This document shows, piece by piece, positions 17,399-25,921 of a stretch of 64,000 bases of DNA. The position numbers and the translations under genes were made by a program. The stretch's first letter is position 1. Each line of letters starts with the position of its first letter. This DNA comes from Paenibacillus cellulositrophicus (GTDB lineage Bacteria > Bacillota > Bacilli > Paenibacillales > Paenibacillaceae), in contig NZ_CP045295.1 of NCBI RefSeq assembly GCF_009363095.1, positions 2,778,501 to 2,842,500 on the forward strand, in the 5' to 3' direction. The notes under the pieces were generated by a model that was given only the letters and a program-made list of their open reading frames with translations, did not search any database and was not told the DNA's origin.

Positions 17399-17521
17399 AT
17401 GTGGGACCATGTCATGACGTTTGCCCAGGAAAAACCGCTGTCGATCGTCCTGATTGTCTGCGTCATTATCGCCATCATCTATGTGGCGGTGCACTATGAA
17501 ATGCTCTTTTTCAAGGAATAG
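17399..17521 (+). CDS. Small single-span membrane protein, 40 aa
   Basis: The frame encodes MWDHVMTFAQEKPLSIVLIV and continues through a hydrophobic helix to MLFFKE and a TAG stop. Residues 14-31 form one clear transmembrane helix, with a short hydrophilic N-terminus and a basic/acidic C-terminus. AGGGG lies about 11 nt upstream, longer than ideal. A promoter for the DUF1129 gene starts 27 nt after its stop. Composition and codon use look genuine, but the function is unknown. Confidence 0.55.
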   Translation: MWDHVMTFAQEKPLSIVLIVCVIIAIIYVAVHYEMLFFKE

Positions 17522-17547
17522 AGGGGCAGTATCCCTTGAAGGCTGCC

Positions 17548-17576
17548 TTGCAAACGGCCGGGGCTGTTCCTATACT
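17548..17576 (+). promoter_or_regulatory. Promoter of the DUF1129 gene
   Basis: TTGCAA (17548-17553), a 17-nt spacer and TATACT (17571-17576), 25 nt before the ATG at 17602. Confidence 0.6.
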
Positions 17577-17601
17577 TGTGGTATATGGAGGAGCGTACAG
17601 A

Positions 17602-18267
17602 ATGACGATCAAGCAAATGATTCAAGAAAATAACAGGCTGCGCGAAAGCATGACCCCGGCGAACCGGGATTATGTGGAGGACGTCATCATTGCGGTGCGC
17701 AGCACCCGGGCCGACCGGCAGCACGCCGAGAAGAAGCTGCTCGAAGTGGCTTCGGACGTGCTGAAGGCCCAGGAAGCCGGCCGCACGGCATCCCAGCTGT
17801 ATGGCGAAGATCCGGCGGCCTGTGCCCGCAGCATCGCGGATGCGCTGCCGAAGCGTAAAGCCATCGAGGGAGCCGCCTACTACATCATGATTCCTTGGGC
17901 GGCGTTCACATTTCTGTTTTTGGTCGAAGCGGTGTTCGGATTGGTCGCCGAATGGAGCGGCTATGCAGGGGAACCGATCAATCGGATCAGCCTGCTGGCG
18001 CTGATCGTGTTGGCCGCAGGCTCGATTCTGCTGACCGAGCTCGTCACCAAGACCCTGAATAAACCAGGCAGCGATGAGGGCTCAGGCAAGCCCAAGATTG
18101 ATTTAAAGGCGATCGGGGTGTACTTGATCATCCTGATCATCGTCATGATCATCGGGTTCTCGATGCGGACCATGCTGCCGGTCTTCACTGTCAACCCATG
18201 GGTAAGCCTGGTGATCGGATTGGTTGGGCTGGCCGGGCTGCGTTTTATCTTTCTAAGAAGAGGCTGA
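17602..18267 (+). CDS. DUF1129-family membrane protein
   Basis: A 221-aa protein. The N-terminal 90 residues are soluble and helical (NRDYVEDVIIAVRSTRADRQ, then EKKLLEVASDVLKAQEAG and a YGEDP motif). Four transmembrane helices follow (about 95-120, 135-155, 172-192 and 200-218). This layout fits DUF1129 family proteins, whose function is unknown. ATG 17602 follows GGAGGAGCG. A promoter precedes it and a terminator follows at 18333. Confidence 0.78.
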   Translation: MTIKQMIQENNRLRESMTPANRDYVEDVIIAVRSTRADRQHAEKKLLEVASDVLKAQEAGRTASQLYGEDPAACARSIADALPKRKAIEGAAYYIMIPWAAFTFLFLVEAVFGLVAEWSGYAGEPINRISLLALIVLAAGSILLTELVTKTLNKPGSDEGSGKPKIDLKAIGVYLIILIIVMIIGFSMRTMLPVFTVNPWVSLVIGLVGLAGLRFIFLRRG

Positions 18268-18332
18268 TTCGGCAAACGAGGTTGGCTGCACAAAGCGCCT
18301 TGGCCCAATATTTGCGGATAGCCCGAACATAG

Positions 18333-18405
18333 CGAAAATCCCCTTTAAGCAGGCAGGTGCTAAATGGCAGCGCTGCGCTTGCTCGAAGGGGATTTTTCGT
18401 TTTTG
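18333..18405. terminator. Terminator between the DUF1129 gene and chrA
   Basis: Arms CGAAAATCCCCTT (18333-18345) and AAGGGGATTTTTCG (18386-18399), then TTTTTGG on the plus strand. The two genes converge, so it may serve both. Confidence 0.7.
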
Positions 18406-18435
18406 GCTATATATACGACAGCCTCTAAGATCCAC

Positions 18436-19647
18436 TCATATCCATCCGATAATCATTCCGGCTAACGCACCTGCAAGAACGACAACCCAAGGCGGTAGCT
18501 TCCAGAAGACAAGCAGGATAAATAACAATAGAGCCAAGGCAAAATCAACCGGTGCCGTAACAGCCGTCGTCCAGATCGGAACATAGAATGCCGCTAACAA
18601 GATGCCGACCACAGCTGCGTTAATGCCAATTAGCGCACCTTGCACCCTTGGGCTGTTTCGAAGGCCGTTCCAGAATGGCAGCGCTCCGGCAACCAGCAGA
18701 AAAGCAGGCAGGAAGATCGCCACTGTCGCGATAATTGCACCAGTTATGCCGCCGGACATCGCTCCGAGGTACCCTGCAAAAGTAAACAGCGGCCCGGGAA
18801 CGGCCTGCGCCGCCCCATAACCGGCAAGGAAGTCTTCCGGCCTTACCCAGCCCGTCGGCACAACCTCGCGCTCCAGCAGAGGCAGTACCACATGTCCGCC
18901 ACCGAATACTAATGACCCCGAGCGGTAGAAGCTGTCGAACAGGGCCAGCCATTGGATGTCAAATATTTGTCTTAGGAGCGGCAGCGCAGCGAGCAGGCCG
19001 AAAAACAAAACAAGGCAGCCGATCGCGAAAGGTTTGCTCACCGGCATCCGCAGGCTCTGAATGCCAGGATTCGGACCCTTTTTGTACAGCCACAGTCCTA
19101 GTATTCCAGCTGCGGCAATGATGAGCACTTGAGTATAGGCTGTCGGCCATAGTAACACAAGTGCAGCGGCGCCAACGGCGATCGTGATCCGTGCCCGGTC
19201 GGGGGTCAGCTTTTGGCCCATGCCCAGCACAGCTTGGGCTACAATCGCGACAGCCACGATTTTAAGCCCATGTATCCAGCCTGCATTGGCGATATCGAAA
19301 CCTTGAAGCAATAAGGCGAACAGAACCAACACGATCACGGAAGGCAGTGTAAAGCCCAGCCAGGCCATCACACCGCCCCACAGGCCCGCCCGGAGGATGC
19401 CAATCCCGATTCCGACCTGGCTGCTTGCTGGACCGGGCAAGAACTGGCAGAGGGCCACAAGATCCGCATAGGCTTTTTCGTCCATCCACTTCCTGCGCCG
19501 AACGTATTCGTCATGGAAGTAACCCAGGTGGGCAATCGGACCGCCAAAGGAGGTCAGGCCTAATTTGGTGGAGACGCGAAGTACCTCCCAGAGTGAGGCT
19601 GATTTTGCATTGGTAACCTCTAAAGGTTGTTGTGGTTCAGGGTTCAA
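18436..19647 (-). CDS. chrA: Chromate transporter, ChrA family (two-domain)
   Basis: A 403-aa polytopic membrane protein with two homologous CHR halves. The first carries KLGLTSFGGPIAHLGYFHDE and a FLPGPASSQ motif. The second carries GSLVFGGGHVVLPLLEREVV and AVPGPLFTFAGYLG. ChrA exports chromate, protecting the cell; some homologues may serve other anions. The start is TTG at 19647 behind AGGGAG. Single gene; no chromate regulator is nearby. Confidence 0.92.
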   Translation of the reverse strand: MNPEPQQPLEVTNAKSASLWEVLRVSTKLGLTSFGGPIAHLGYFHDEYVRRRKWMDEKAYADLVALCQFLPGPASSQVGIGIGILRAGLWGGVMAWLGFTLPSVIVLVLFALLLQGFDIANAGWIHGLKIVAVAIVAQAVLGMGQKLTPDRARITIAVGAAALVLLWPTAYTQVLIIAAAGILGLWLYKKGPNPGIQSLRMPVSKPFAIGCLVLFFGLLAALPLLRQIFDIQWLALFDSFYRSGSLVFGGGHVVLPLLEREVVPTGWVRPEDFLAGYGAAQAVPGPLFTFAGYLGAMSGGITGAIIATVAIFLPAFLLVAGALPFWNGLRNSPRVQGALIGINAAVVGILLAAFYVPIWTTAVTAPVDFALALLLFILLVFWKLPPWVVVLAGALAGMIIGWI

Positions 19648-19927
19648 GCCAATCGCTCCCTAACGTTATTTTTGGGGTGCTTGCTGCCGGCAAATCAAAT
19701 CCATCATAAACGTTATATGTTGTATGTAGATTAATGGAGTATCAAAAAATTCAAAACAAGTGAATAAAAATACGAATCCCTGATATTTAGTTCTATGGAG
19801 TACTGTGAAATTCCCCTGTCACCAAAATCAATCGCTAAAAGTTTACAAGTCGGAAACAAGTTGAGATCAAAGCGAAACAACCTTCGGGTAATATGTTCAT
19901 ATACCAAACAGGAGGTTGAACACACCT

Positions 19928-20869
19928 ATGAAAAAAACAGTTACCGCGGCCACAGCCGCTGCCCTTATGATTGCCCTTACCTTGCAAACCGGAGCCGGAG
20001 CGGTTCATGCAGCCACCGCGCAGCCTGCCGCTACCAAATCGGCAGTTTCTGCCGCCGTCTCGGCCAAAACGAAGCACGCCGACGCCATTTACAACCACAT
20101 GATGGAGCTGCTGAAGAAACCGGCGAAGCAGGCGGAAGCACTGGCCTACATGGAGAAAAACATGTATCAAGTAACACCATATCAAGCGATGCTGATGGCC
20201 CTCAAGATGGAGAATGCCGAAAACGCCAATCTGGAAGCGTGGAACCAGAAATTTTACAAAGACAATGTACAGCGCAGCCTCATGAAGCTGATGAAGCAGG
20301 GCGACGACCTGACTTCCCTGATCAATAAGACGAGCGACAATAACCTGAAAGCCCTCTTCAAAGGCGCCCGCGACAGCGGCTATCGTCTCGAAACGGCTGA
20401 AGGTATGTTCTACCTGGTGCTGGACTACCCGCGCTTCCAGAAGGTTCGCCCTTATGTGACCAACGATATCAAGAGCTATATCGATATCATGACGGCGGAG
20501 ACGAAAAACCGCTTTGCCAACGACGCGGCGCTGTCGATCAGCTGGCAGGAAGTCATCAAGCGTGCCCAGACCCAGGAAGCATTCGTGAAGTCGTATCCGA
20601 AATCCAACCGTGTGACCCAGGTCAAAGCGCTGTACCAGCTGTACCTGTCCATCAGCATGAACGGCCTCAACAACACGCCGATGTTCGACTATAACAGCAA
20701 GAAAATCGATCCGAAGGCCAAAGCAGCGCTGGAAGCTGCTGTCAGCAAAGGAAACCCGACCACGAGCGGCTACCTGAAACGCATCAAGGGATTTCTTGAC
20801 GTCGTGAACAAAAACAAAGACACCCTGACCCCGGAAGTCCGGAACTACATCAACTCCGCGCTGAAATAA
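19928..20869 (+). CDS. Secreted protein of unknown function
   Basis: A 313-aa exported protein. A typical signal peptide (KK followed by an Ala/Leu-rich core) ends near AVHA-A. The mature part is an Ala/Lys-rich, helical domain of about 280 residues without cysteines and with no family I recognise. AGGAGG lies 12 nt before ATG 19928; an in-frame TTG at 19916 touches that site, so it cannot be the start. The isolated position between terminators suggests single transcription. Confidence 0.75.
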   Translation: MKKTVTAATAAALMIALTLQTGAGAVHAATAQPAATKSAVSAAVSAKTKHADAIYNHMMELLKKPAKQAEALAYMEKNMYQVTPYQAMLMALKMENAENANLEAWNQKFYKDNVQRSLMKLMKQGDDLTSLINKTSDNNLKALFKGARDSGYRLETAEGMFYLVLDYPRFQKVRPYVTNDIKSYIDIMTAETKNRFANDAALSISWQEVIKRAQTQEAFVKSYPKSNRVTQVKALYQLYLSISMNGLNNTPMFDYNSKKIDPKAKAALEAAVSKGNPTTSGYLKRIKGFLDVVNKNKDTLTPEVRNYINSALK

Positions 20870-20929
20870 TGCCGTTCGTTCATCTGACGAAACTTTTATC
20901 GGCTGAATCATCAACCGGATAAAAAATCG

Positions 20930-20955
20930 TCTATCGACGTACATTCTCCAAAGCT
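20930..20955. repeat. Fragment of the 110-bp hairpin repeat family
   Basis: TCTATCGACGTAC followed by a TTCTCCAAAG-like stretch matches part of the repeat at 114-443. Only this portion is recognisable. It lies just before a bidirectional terminator. Confidence 0.45.
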
Positions 20956-20980
20956 GATACTTTGTCATATTTAAAAATAG

Positions 20981-21026
20981 AAAAGGGAGACCGCTGCGAT
21001 GGTTGCAGGGTCTCCCTTTTTGTAGT
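20981..21026. terminator. Bidirectional terminator
   Basis: Perfect 12-bp arms AAAAGGGAGACC / GGTCTCCCTTTT with T-rich flanks on both strands. It closes the secreted-protein gene (plus) and ilvA (minus). Confidence 0.85.
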
Positions 21027-21117
21027 TTTGGCGGGCGGAAGCGGATTGCTCCCACGTTGGCACGGTGCACGAAGGGGCGAGAATATCAGCATCCGCCGCC
21101 GGCGATCGGCCGCTCTA

Positions 21118-22461
21118 TTAAATCAGCATGTTATACAGGCTGGAATCCTTGTTCAGCTCAGTATATTTGAGACCTTTCCGGTTCATGCGCTCGATGAGCG
21201 GCTCATAATCCTCGCGGCTGTTCAGCTCGATGCCGACGAGCGCCGGTCCGTTCTCTTTGTTGTGCTTTTTCGTATACTCGAAGTTGGTGATGTCGTCTCC
21301 CGGCCCGAGCACGTCTTCCAGAAATTCGCGGAGCGCGCCGGAGCGCTGCGGGAAATTGATCATAAAATAGTGCTTGATGCCTTCGTACATGAGCGAGCGC
21401 TCCTTGATCTCCTGCATCCGGTCGATGTCGTTGTTGCCGCCGCTGATGATGCAGACGACCGTCTTGCCGCGGATTTCATCCCGGTACAGGTCCAGCGCCG
21501 CAACCGGCAGTGAGCCTGCGGGCTCAACGACGATTGCATTTTCGTTGTACAGCTCCAGGATGGCCGTGCAGGCTTTGCCTTCCGGCACTTTGACGACGTC
21601 GTCCAGCAGGCGCGAGCAGATGTCGTACGGGGTGTCGCCCACCCTTTTCACGGCTGCTCCGTCGACGAACTTGTCGATCTCGTCCAAGGTGACAACGCCC
21701 TGCTGAGCCAGCGCCTCGCTCATCGATGCCGCGCCTTCCGGCTCGACGCCGATCACTTTGGTCGCGGGACTGACCGTCTTGATGTACGTCGCCACGCCTG
21801 CCGCCAGTCCGCCGCCGCCGATGGTGACAAACACATGGTCTGCAGCCGAATCCAGGCTTTCCATCACTTCCATCGCAATCGTGCCGTTCCCTGCGATGAT
21901 CTTAGGCTCGTCAAACGGATGGATAAACGTCATGCCCTCGCGGTCGCAGGCCTTGATCGCCTCTGCGTAGGCGTCGTCGAACGTGTCTCCGGTCAGAATG
22001 ACTTCCACGTTGCTGCCGCCAAAGCGCTTGACCTGCTTCACCTTCTGGTTCGGGGTCGTGCTCGGCATGTAGATTTTCCCGTGAATATTCAGCGCATGGC
22101 AGGAAAAGGCCACACCCTGCGCATGGTTGCCTGCACTTGCGCACACGATCCCCTTCGCCACCTCCTCCGGCGACAGGCTGCGGATCATATTGTAGGCCCC
22201 GCGGATCTTGAAGGAACGCACGACCTGCAGATCCTCCCTTTTCAAAAACACGTTGCATTCGTATCTCGCCGACAGGACCGGGTCCCGCTGCAGCGGCGTC
22301 CGCACGATAACCTCCCGCAGCACGTGATGCGCCCGGACAATATCCTCCATGCTGACGGTGCGGGGCTTGTCTGCCGCGCTTTCTCTTTCAGCGTTCATGA
22401 CGGTGACTCCTTCGGCCCCAGCTGAAGGCTGGGCCTGCGTTTCCTTACCGGTATCTTTCAT
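21118..22461 (-). CDS. ilvA: Threonine ammonia-lyase (threonine dehydratase)
   Basis: A 447-aa PLP enzyme converting threonine to 2-oxobutanoate, the first step of isoleucine synthesis. The PLP lysine lies in SFKIRGAYN (about K85) and the phosphate-binding glycine loop is GGGGLAAGV. The C-terminal 90 residues form a single ACT-like regulatory domain (HYFMINFPQRSGALREFL), the Bacillus-type short IlvA. The N-terminal extension before the catalytic core is about 35 residues. ATG 22461 follows GAGGAGAG; the upstream GTG lies inside that site. Not beside other ilv genes, and no T-box is seen upstream. Confidence 0.92.
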   Translation of the reverse strand: MKDTGKETQAQPSAGAEGVTVMNAERESAADKPRTVSMEDIVRAHHVLREVIVRTPLQRDPVLSARYECNVFLKREDLQVVRSFKIRGAYNMIRSLSPEEVAKGIVCASAGNHAQGVAFSCHALNIHGKIYMPSTTPNQKVKQVKRFGGSNVEVILTGDTFDDAYAEAIKACDREGMTFIHPFDEPKIIAGNGTIAMEVMESLDSAADHVFVTIGGGGLAAGVATYIKTVSPATKVIGVEPEGAASMSEALAQQGVVTLDEIDKFVDGAAVKRVGDTPYDICSRLLDDVVKVPEGKACTAILELYNENAIVVEPAGSLPVAALDLYRDEIRGKTVVCIISGGNNDIDRMQEIKERSLMYEGIKHYFMINFPQRSGALREFLEDVLGPGDDITNFEYTKKHNKENGPALVGIELNSREDYEPLIERMNRKGLKYTELNKDSSLYNMLI

Positions 22462-22634
22462 CTCTTGTTCTCTCCTCACTCCGCTAACCCTCTTTTTAAA
22501 CGGACGTTTTTATATTACTCAGTAACTTAACGCTTTTACGGCTTTTTTTCAAGAGGCTCTCTCCCGGCGGGCGCCTATTTTTGAAGATTATACAATTTAT
22601 AAAATTCAGCGAAGCTGAACCATTCTATAATCGC

Positions 22635-22697
22635 AAGAAAAACTTCAGCTAACCGCGGTCTGTCTTCTTTGAAAGTACGTCGATAGACGTTTTTCTT
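22635..22697. repeat. Single inverted copy of the 110-bp hairpin repeat core
   Basis: The reverse complement of the hairpin core at 116-177: AAGAAAAACTTC ... GTTTTTCTT with the conserved inside GCGGTCTGTCTTCTT and GTACGTCGATAGA. It stands alone between ydbT and ilvA, so the element is dispersed. The rest of the 22462-22783 gap holds no gene. Confidence 0.8.
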
Positions 22698-22783
22698 ATG
22701 GCGTTTTTCCCTATTTGCGCCAACCGTCGGTTTGATAGCAAATAAAAGCCCTCCCACTCGCTTCGCGGTGGAAAGGCCATCAG

Positions 22784-24271
22784 CTACTGTTTTCCGGAAA
22801 GCCAATCGGTGAGCATGTCGACATCGGAGGCCGAGGCATGCCGCAGCGAAACTTTGTCTCCGGATTTACCGGACGCTACCGCCACTTTCAGCGTGGCCAG
22901 CTCTTTTCCCGCCTGGAATGGAGTCTGCGAGGTTTTGTGCCACTGTACCTTGGAGATCGGGATCAGCACGGTTTTCTCGGAAAAGCTCCCATAGCGGATG
23001 TGAAGCTGGTTCTCTTCCCGGCTCCAGGCCGCCCTCCGGTATTCCAATGATGACGCTGCCCAGGCAAAGAGGGGAAGAACCCATGCAAGCCACCGCCAAA
23101 AGCCGGGCGCGAGCAACCAGGCGGCTGCCGCCAGGATGATACAGATGAGAACAGGCAGCACGGTGTAAGAACGGTAAGATTTACGGCTGACCGGGTTCCA
23201 GGTCTGCGGCAGGCGGAATCCGGGCAGAAACGCTGCCATCCGCAGAGAAAGCTCGTCATAACGGACAAGCGGAAACAAATCGACGGCCTTTTTCTCCTCA
23301 TCCGAGCTGCCTGCGATGACCATTCGAACCGAAGCCCGGCGAAGCAGCTTGTGCAGCGGGTTCTGGGTGATGCGGATCGCCTGAATCCGGTGCGGCTTGA
23401 TAACGGTTCTTTTCTTTTCCAATAAGCCCCGCTCGATGGTTAACGTACGGCCCTCGGCTTCAACCCGAAAGCCGTACTCCAGTAAGAAGGCGCCTGCAAA
23501 AGCGAGCAGCCAGGAAAGGATCGCAAGGAAGACGATGAGTCCCGGGATTCCGAGGACCATCAGCCGCGGGGACAGCTGATCCCATATCGGCGTATCCCTC
23601 ACCCATTCATCCCACAGCTTCAAGCCTCCCCCTACGATCACCATCCAGAGGATCGAGAATTTGCCGCTTGTTGTGCTTAGAATCAGCGTTTGGCCCAGTG
23701 ACAGCCGCATGCTGTTCAGGGGAGTAGCGTTCGGCTGTTCATCGTGAACGTGGGAATCGCCCGACGTGTCAGACACCGCCTTCTCCGGGTCTGCCATGCC
23801 GATCTCTCGCTGAATCCGGGCGGCTTCCGCGGCAGAAATCGAACTGAGCACGGCCTCCGGCTCTTCTTCACCCCCGGACGTCTCCATTTCCAGGCGAACG
23901 AGCCCGAACATTCGATCATACAGGCTGACTGTGATGTTCAGAGACTGAATGCGTTCCTTGGTGATCCATAGTTTTCGGCGGACCCACAGCCCGTGTTCCA
24001 TATAAAGGACGCCATCCTCCACCCGGTACACAAAACGGCGCCAGCGCAGCCAAGCGAACACGATCAGTATGACCGCAGCCGCCGCAATAACACAAACGGT
24101 CAGCACGATGCGGTCGATCTCTTTTCCAAATACGCGATGGATCAGAAAAATACAGAATGGAATCAAAGGCAGCAAGCCCGCCAATTCCTTCCCGGAATGA
24201 ATCAGAAAGTACAGAATGGATACGGGATGCAGCCGCCGGTTGGCCGGCAAGGGTCCTGGATTAGAGTTCAC
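22784..24271 (-). CDS. ydbT: YdbT-like membrane protein with bacterial PH domains
   Basis: A 495-aa membrane protein with three bPH2 (DUF304) domains alternating with paired transmembrane helices. Segments such as DGVLYMEHGLWVRRKLWITK, RTLTIERGLLEKKRTVIKPH and IRYGSFSEKTVLIPISKVQW mark the three domains. In Bacillus, YdbS/YdbT give resistance to antimicrobial compounds and belong to the sigma W regulon. GTG 24271 was chosen because it overlaps the ydbS stop and has AGGAGGGG upstream; the longer frame lies over ydbS. Confidence 0.85.
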   Translation of the reverse strand: MNSNPGPLPANRRLHPVSILYFLIHSGKELAGLLPLIPFCIFLIHRVFGKEIDRIVLTVCVIAAAAVILIVFAWLRWRRFVYRVEDGVLYMEHGLWVRRKLWITKERIQSLNITVSLYDRMFGLVRLEMETSGGEEEPEAVLSSISAAEAARIQREIGMADPEKAVSDTSGDSHVHDEQPNATPLNSMRLSLGQTLILSTTSGKFSILWMVIVGGGLKLWDEWVRDTPIWDQLSPRLMVLGIPGLIVFLAILSWLLAFAGAFLLEYGFRVEAEGRTLTIERGLLEKKRTVIKPHRIQAIRITQNPLHKLLRRASVRMVIAGSSDEEKKAVDLFPLVRYDELSLRMAAFLPGFRLPQTWNPVSRKSYRSYTVLPVLICIILAAAAWLLAPGFWRWLAWVLPLFAWAASSLEYRRAAWSREENQLHIRYGSFSEKTVLIPISKVQWHKTSQTPFQAGKELATLKVAVASGKSGDKVSLRHASASDVDMLTDWLSGKQ

Positions 24272-24725
24272 CGTCCGCCCCTCCTGCCCAATCCGAAATC
24301 TGCTTGCGAATATTCTCAGCTTCTTGCTCTGACAATGCAGGAATGCGATGGCTGCCGGCTGCGGTGGAGAACGTGACGGTGGACAGTCCATAGATTTTCT
24401 GGATCGGCCCTTGCTTGGAATCCACATGCTGAATACGCACCATCGGGATCAACGTTTTCCTGCGCACCCAGACGCCGTGATTCAGCTCTACGCTCTTTTC
24501 CGTAATCTCATATCGCCAGAACCGGTACAGCAAACCGGGCAGCACCGCCAGCTCAAGCACGATAAACAGCACGACAGCGGCCGCACTCCATCCCGCAATC
24601 CAGGCGGGCCAGCTGTAAGCCATTGTCAGCCATAGAAGCGCGATAATCAGCACGACACTGATCGCGCTGGCGATCCACCCTTCCATTCTTCGCGCTTTCA
24701 CCGCCCTCGGATCGATCCGTTTCAT
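24261..24725 (-). CDS. ydbS: YdbS-like membrane protein with one PH domain
   Basis: A 154-aa protein with two transmembrane helices near residues 17-60 followed by one bPH2 domain (EKSVELNHGVWVRRKTLIPM, then VRIQHVDSKQGP). Pairs with YdbT, probably as a complex in the membrane. Its start overlaps the stop of the tetR gene (ATGA, 24722-24725), and its 3' end overlaps ydbT, showing a tightly coupled three-gene operon. Confidence 0.87.
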   Translation of the reverse strand: MKRIDPRAVKARRMEGWIASAISVVLIIALLWLTMAYSWPAWIAGWSAAAVVLFIVLELAVLPGLLYRFWRYEITEKSVELNHGVWVRRKTLIPMVRIQHVDSKQGPIQKIYGLSTVTFSTAAGSHRIPALSEQEAENIRKQISDWAGGADGEL

Positions 24726-25354
24726 GACTGCTCTCCTCCTTCCGCAGACGAATCCGCTGGATGAGAGGGACGGTGGACGGCCGATAGAAACAGGTCGGCA
24801 AGTTCCGCCGCGTATCCCGAAAGGTCCAGGCCGGGATTGATGAGCAGCTGGCTTGCGACGCCGTCAATGGCGCTGCGGATGGCCGCTGCAGTCACACGAG
24901 CGGAGCGTTCGGTAAACGGCTTGAACTCTCCGGCCTCCTGTCCCCATCGCAATATTTCGATAAGAGGCTCCAGGATCAAGTCATCGGCGGCTCCTCCGAA
25001 TCGAAGCTTTCCGTCCGCCGTGCGCGCATTCGTAACAACTTCCGTTAAAGCTACGATATAGTCACGGTGCCCGCCCATAAATTCCAGGTTCGACTCGATA
25101 TAGGCCTTCAGCATCCCGCCTGGTGTCGTTTGTCCCTCGACTCGTGGAGACATGAAGCGTGCTCCGGCATCAAAGACCTCATGGACGATTTGCTCCATTA
25201 ACTCATCCTTGCTGGCGAAGTGGTAGGTGAACACGCCTTTGCTTACACTGGCACGCTTGACGATTTGTCCCACCGAGGCCTGGGCGTAACCAAGCTCGGC
25301 AATCGTATGGATCGCGATCTCCACGATTTGCTGCCTTCTCTTCGATTGTTCCAT
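24722..25354 (-). CDS. TetR-family regulator heading the ydbS-ydbT operon
   Basis: A 210-aa TetR repressor. The helix-turn-helix lies at about 25-50 (ASVGQIVKRASVSKGVFTYH), with a ligand-binding C-terminal part. It is the first gene of the operon and probably autoregulates through the inverted repeat at 25415-25435. Control by a TetR protein differs from the sigma W control of ydbST known in Bacillus subtilis. Confidence 0.88.
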   Translation of the reverse strand: MEQSKRRQQIVEIAIHTIAELGYAQASVGQIVKRASVSKGVFTYHFASKDELMEQIVHEVFDAGARFMSPRVEGQTTPGGMLKAYIESNLEFMGGHRDYIVALTEVVTNARTADGKLRFGGAADDLILEPLIEILRWGQEAGEFKPFTERSARVTAAAIRSAIDGVASQLLINPGLDLSGYAAELADLFLSAVHRPSHPADSSAEGGEQS

Positions 25355-25414
25355 AGACTCCCCCGCCCCCTATTGGAGTTCACCTGCTTCGTCAATTCTA
25401 ACAAATCGTACGAC

Positions 25415-25435
25415 TGTACTAATTAGTTTAGTACG
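25415..25435. promoter_or_regulatory. Probable operator of the tetR-ydbS-ydbT operon
   Basis: TGTACTAA (25415-25422) and TTAGTACG (25428-25435) form an inverted repeat around TTAGT. A further half-site TGTACTAA follows at 25438-25445. It lies 60-80 bp upstream of the tetR start. Confidence 0.5.
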
Positions 25436-25583
25436 GGTGTACTAAGCTGTCAATATCAAAACGGTTGATGCAGCATGGAACCGCAAGAAGATTGGTGACT
25501 GGGGCAACTAAGGGCCTATACAGCTTGAAGACCTCACTATCATGATGCATGAAGTGTATGGATCTGTTTTGATGGGTAAGCAT

Positions 25584-25613
25584 AAAAAAAGCCCACCTTA
25601 AATGGGCCTTTTC
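25584..25613 (-). terminator. Minus-strand terminator, possibly of an antisense RNA
   Basis: GGCCCATTTAAGGTGGGC on the minus strand is followed by seven Ts. No protein gene lies immediately upstream on that strand, so it may end an RNA antisense to the toxin gene at 25663-25743. Confidence 0.5.
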
Positions 25614-25662
25614 TAAGTCTTTTATTCTCAGGTTAAACGTTACGTTTGCTCAGGTGATGCGA

Positions 25663-25743
25663 ATGAACATTTCGTTTGGTGAAATACTAACCTTCGGGAT
25701 TTTCCTGGTAGCGTTACTCACTTACATCGATAAACGAAAATAA
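25663..25743 (+). CDS. Putative holin-like toxin (type I toxin-antitoxin), 26 aa
   Basis: Encodes MNISFGEILTFGIFLVALLT followed by YIDKRK. One hydrophobic helix ends in FLVALLTYIDKRK, a pattern common in holin-like type I toxins of Firmicutes (TxpA/BsrG group). AGGTGAT stands 5 nt before ATG 25663; an earlier ATG at 25657 lies inside that site. A 13-bp perfect hairpin starts within its stop codon, and a strong minus-strand terminator lies 50 bp upstream, so an antisense RNA could cover the whole gene. Confidence 0.65.
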   Translation: MNISFGEILTFGIFLVALLTYIDKRK

Positions 25744-25780
25744 CCCACTCTTAAGGTCGGCACCTAAGTGGGTTATTTTC
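25737..25780 (+). terminator. Terminator hairpin of the toxin mRNA
   Basis: Perfect arms AAAATAACCCACT / AGTGGGTTATTTT, with an inner CTTAAGGT / ACCTAAG pairing, then TTTTC. The left arm overlaps the last codons of the toxin frame. The following 25781-25921 shows no gene. Confidence 0.8.
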
Positions 25781-25921
25781 AAGGTCAAGCTTGATCCTGG
25801 AGGGATATCCCACTCAAGATGTTTGTGCTAGGGAGTAGCCTGGGCCGGCTGCTCCTTATTTATTGTTATCTTAGCAAACGGCAAAGATATACCACAAGCT
25901 ATGCAAATTGAAAAATATGGC

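Noticed and set aside
19835..21070. 411-codon minus-strand frame
   Set aside because: Antisense to the secreted-protein gene, which has a signal peptide, ribosome-binding site and terminator; the opposite frame has none of these.
22462..22783. T-box or attenuator upstream of ilvA
   Set aside because: No AGGGTGGNACCGCG-type T-box motif or leader peptide was found; the gap contains only the hairpin repeat copy.
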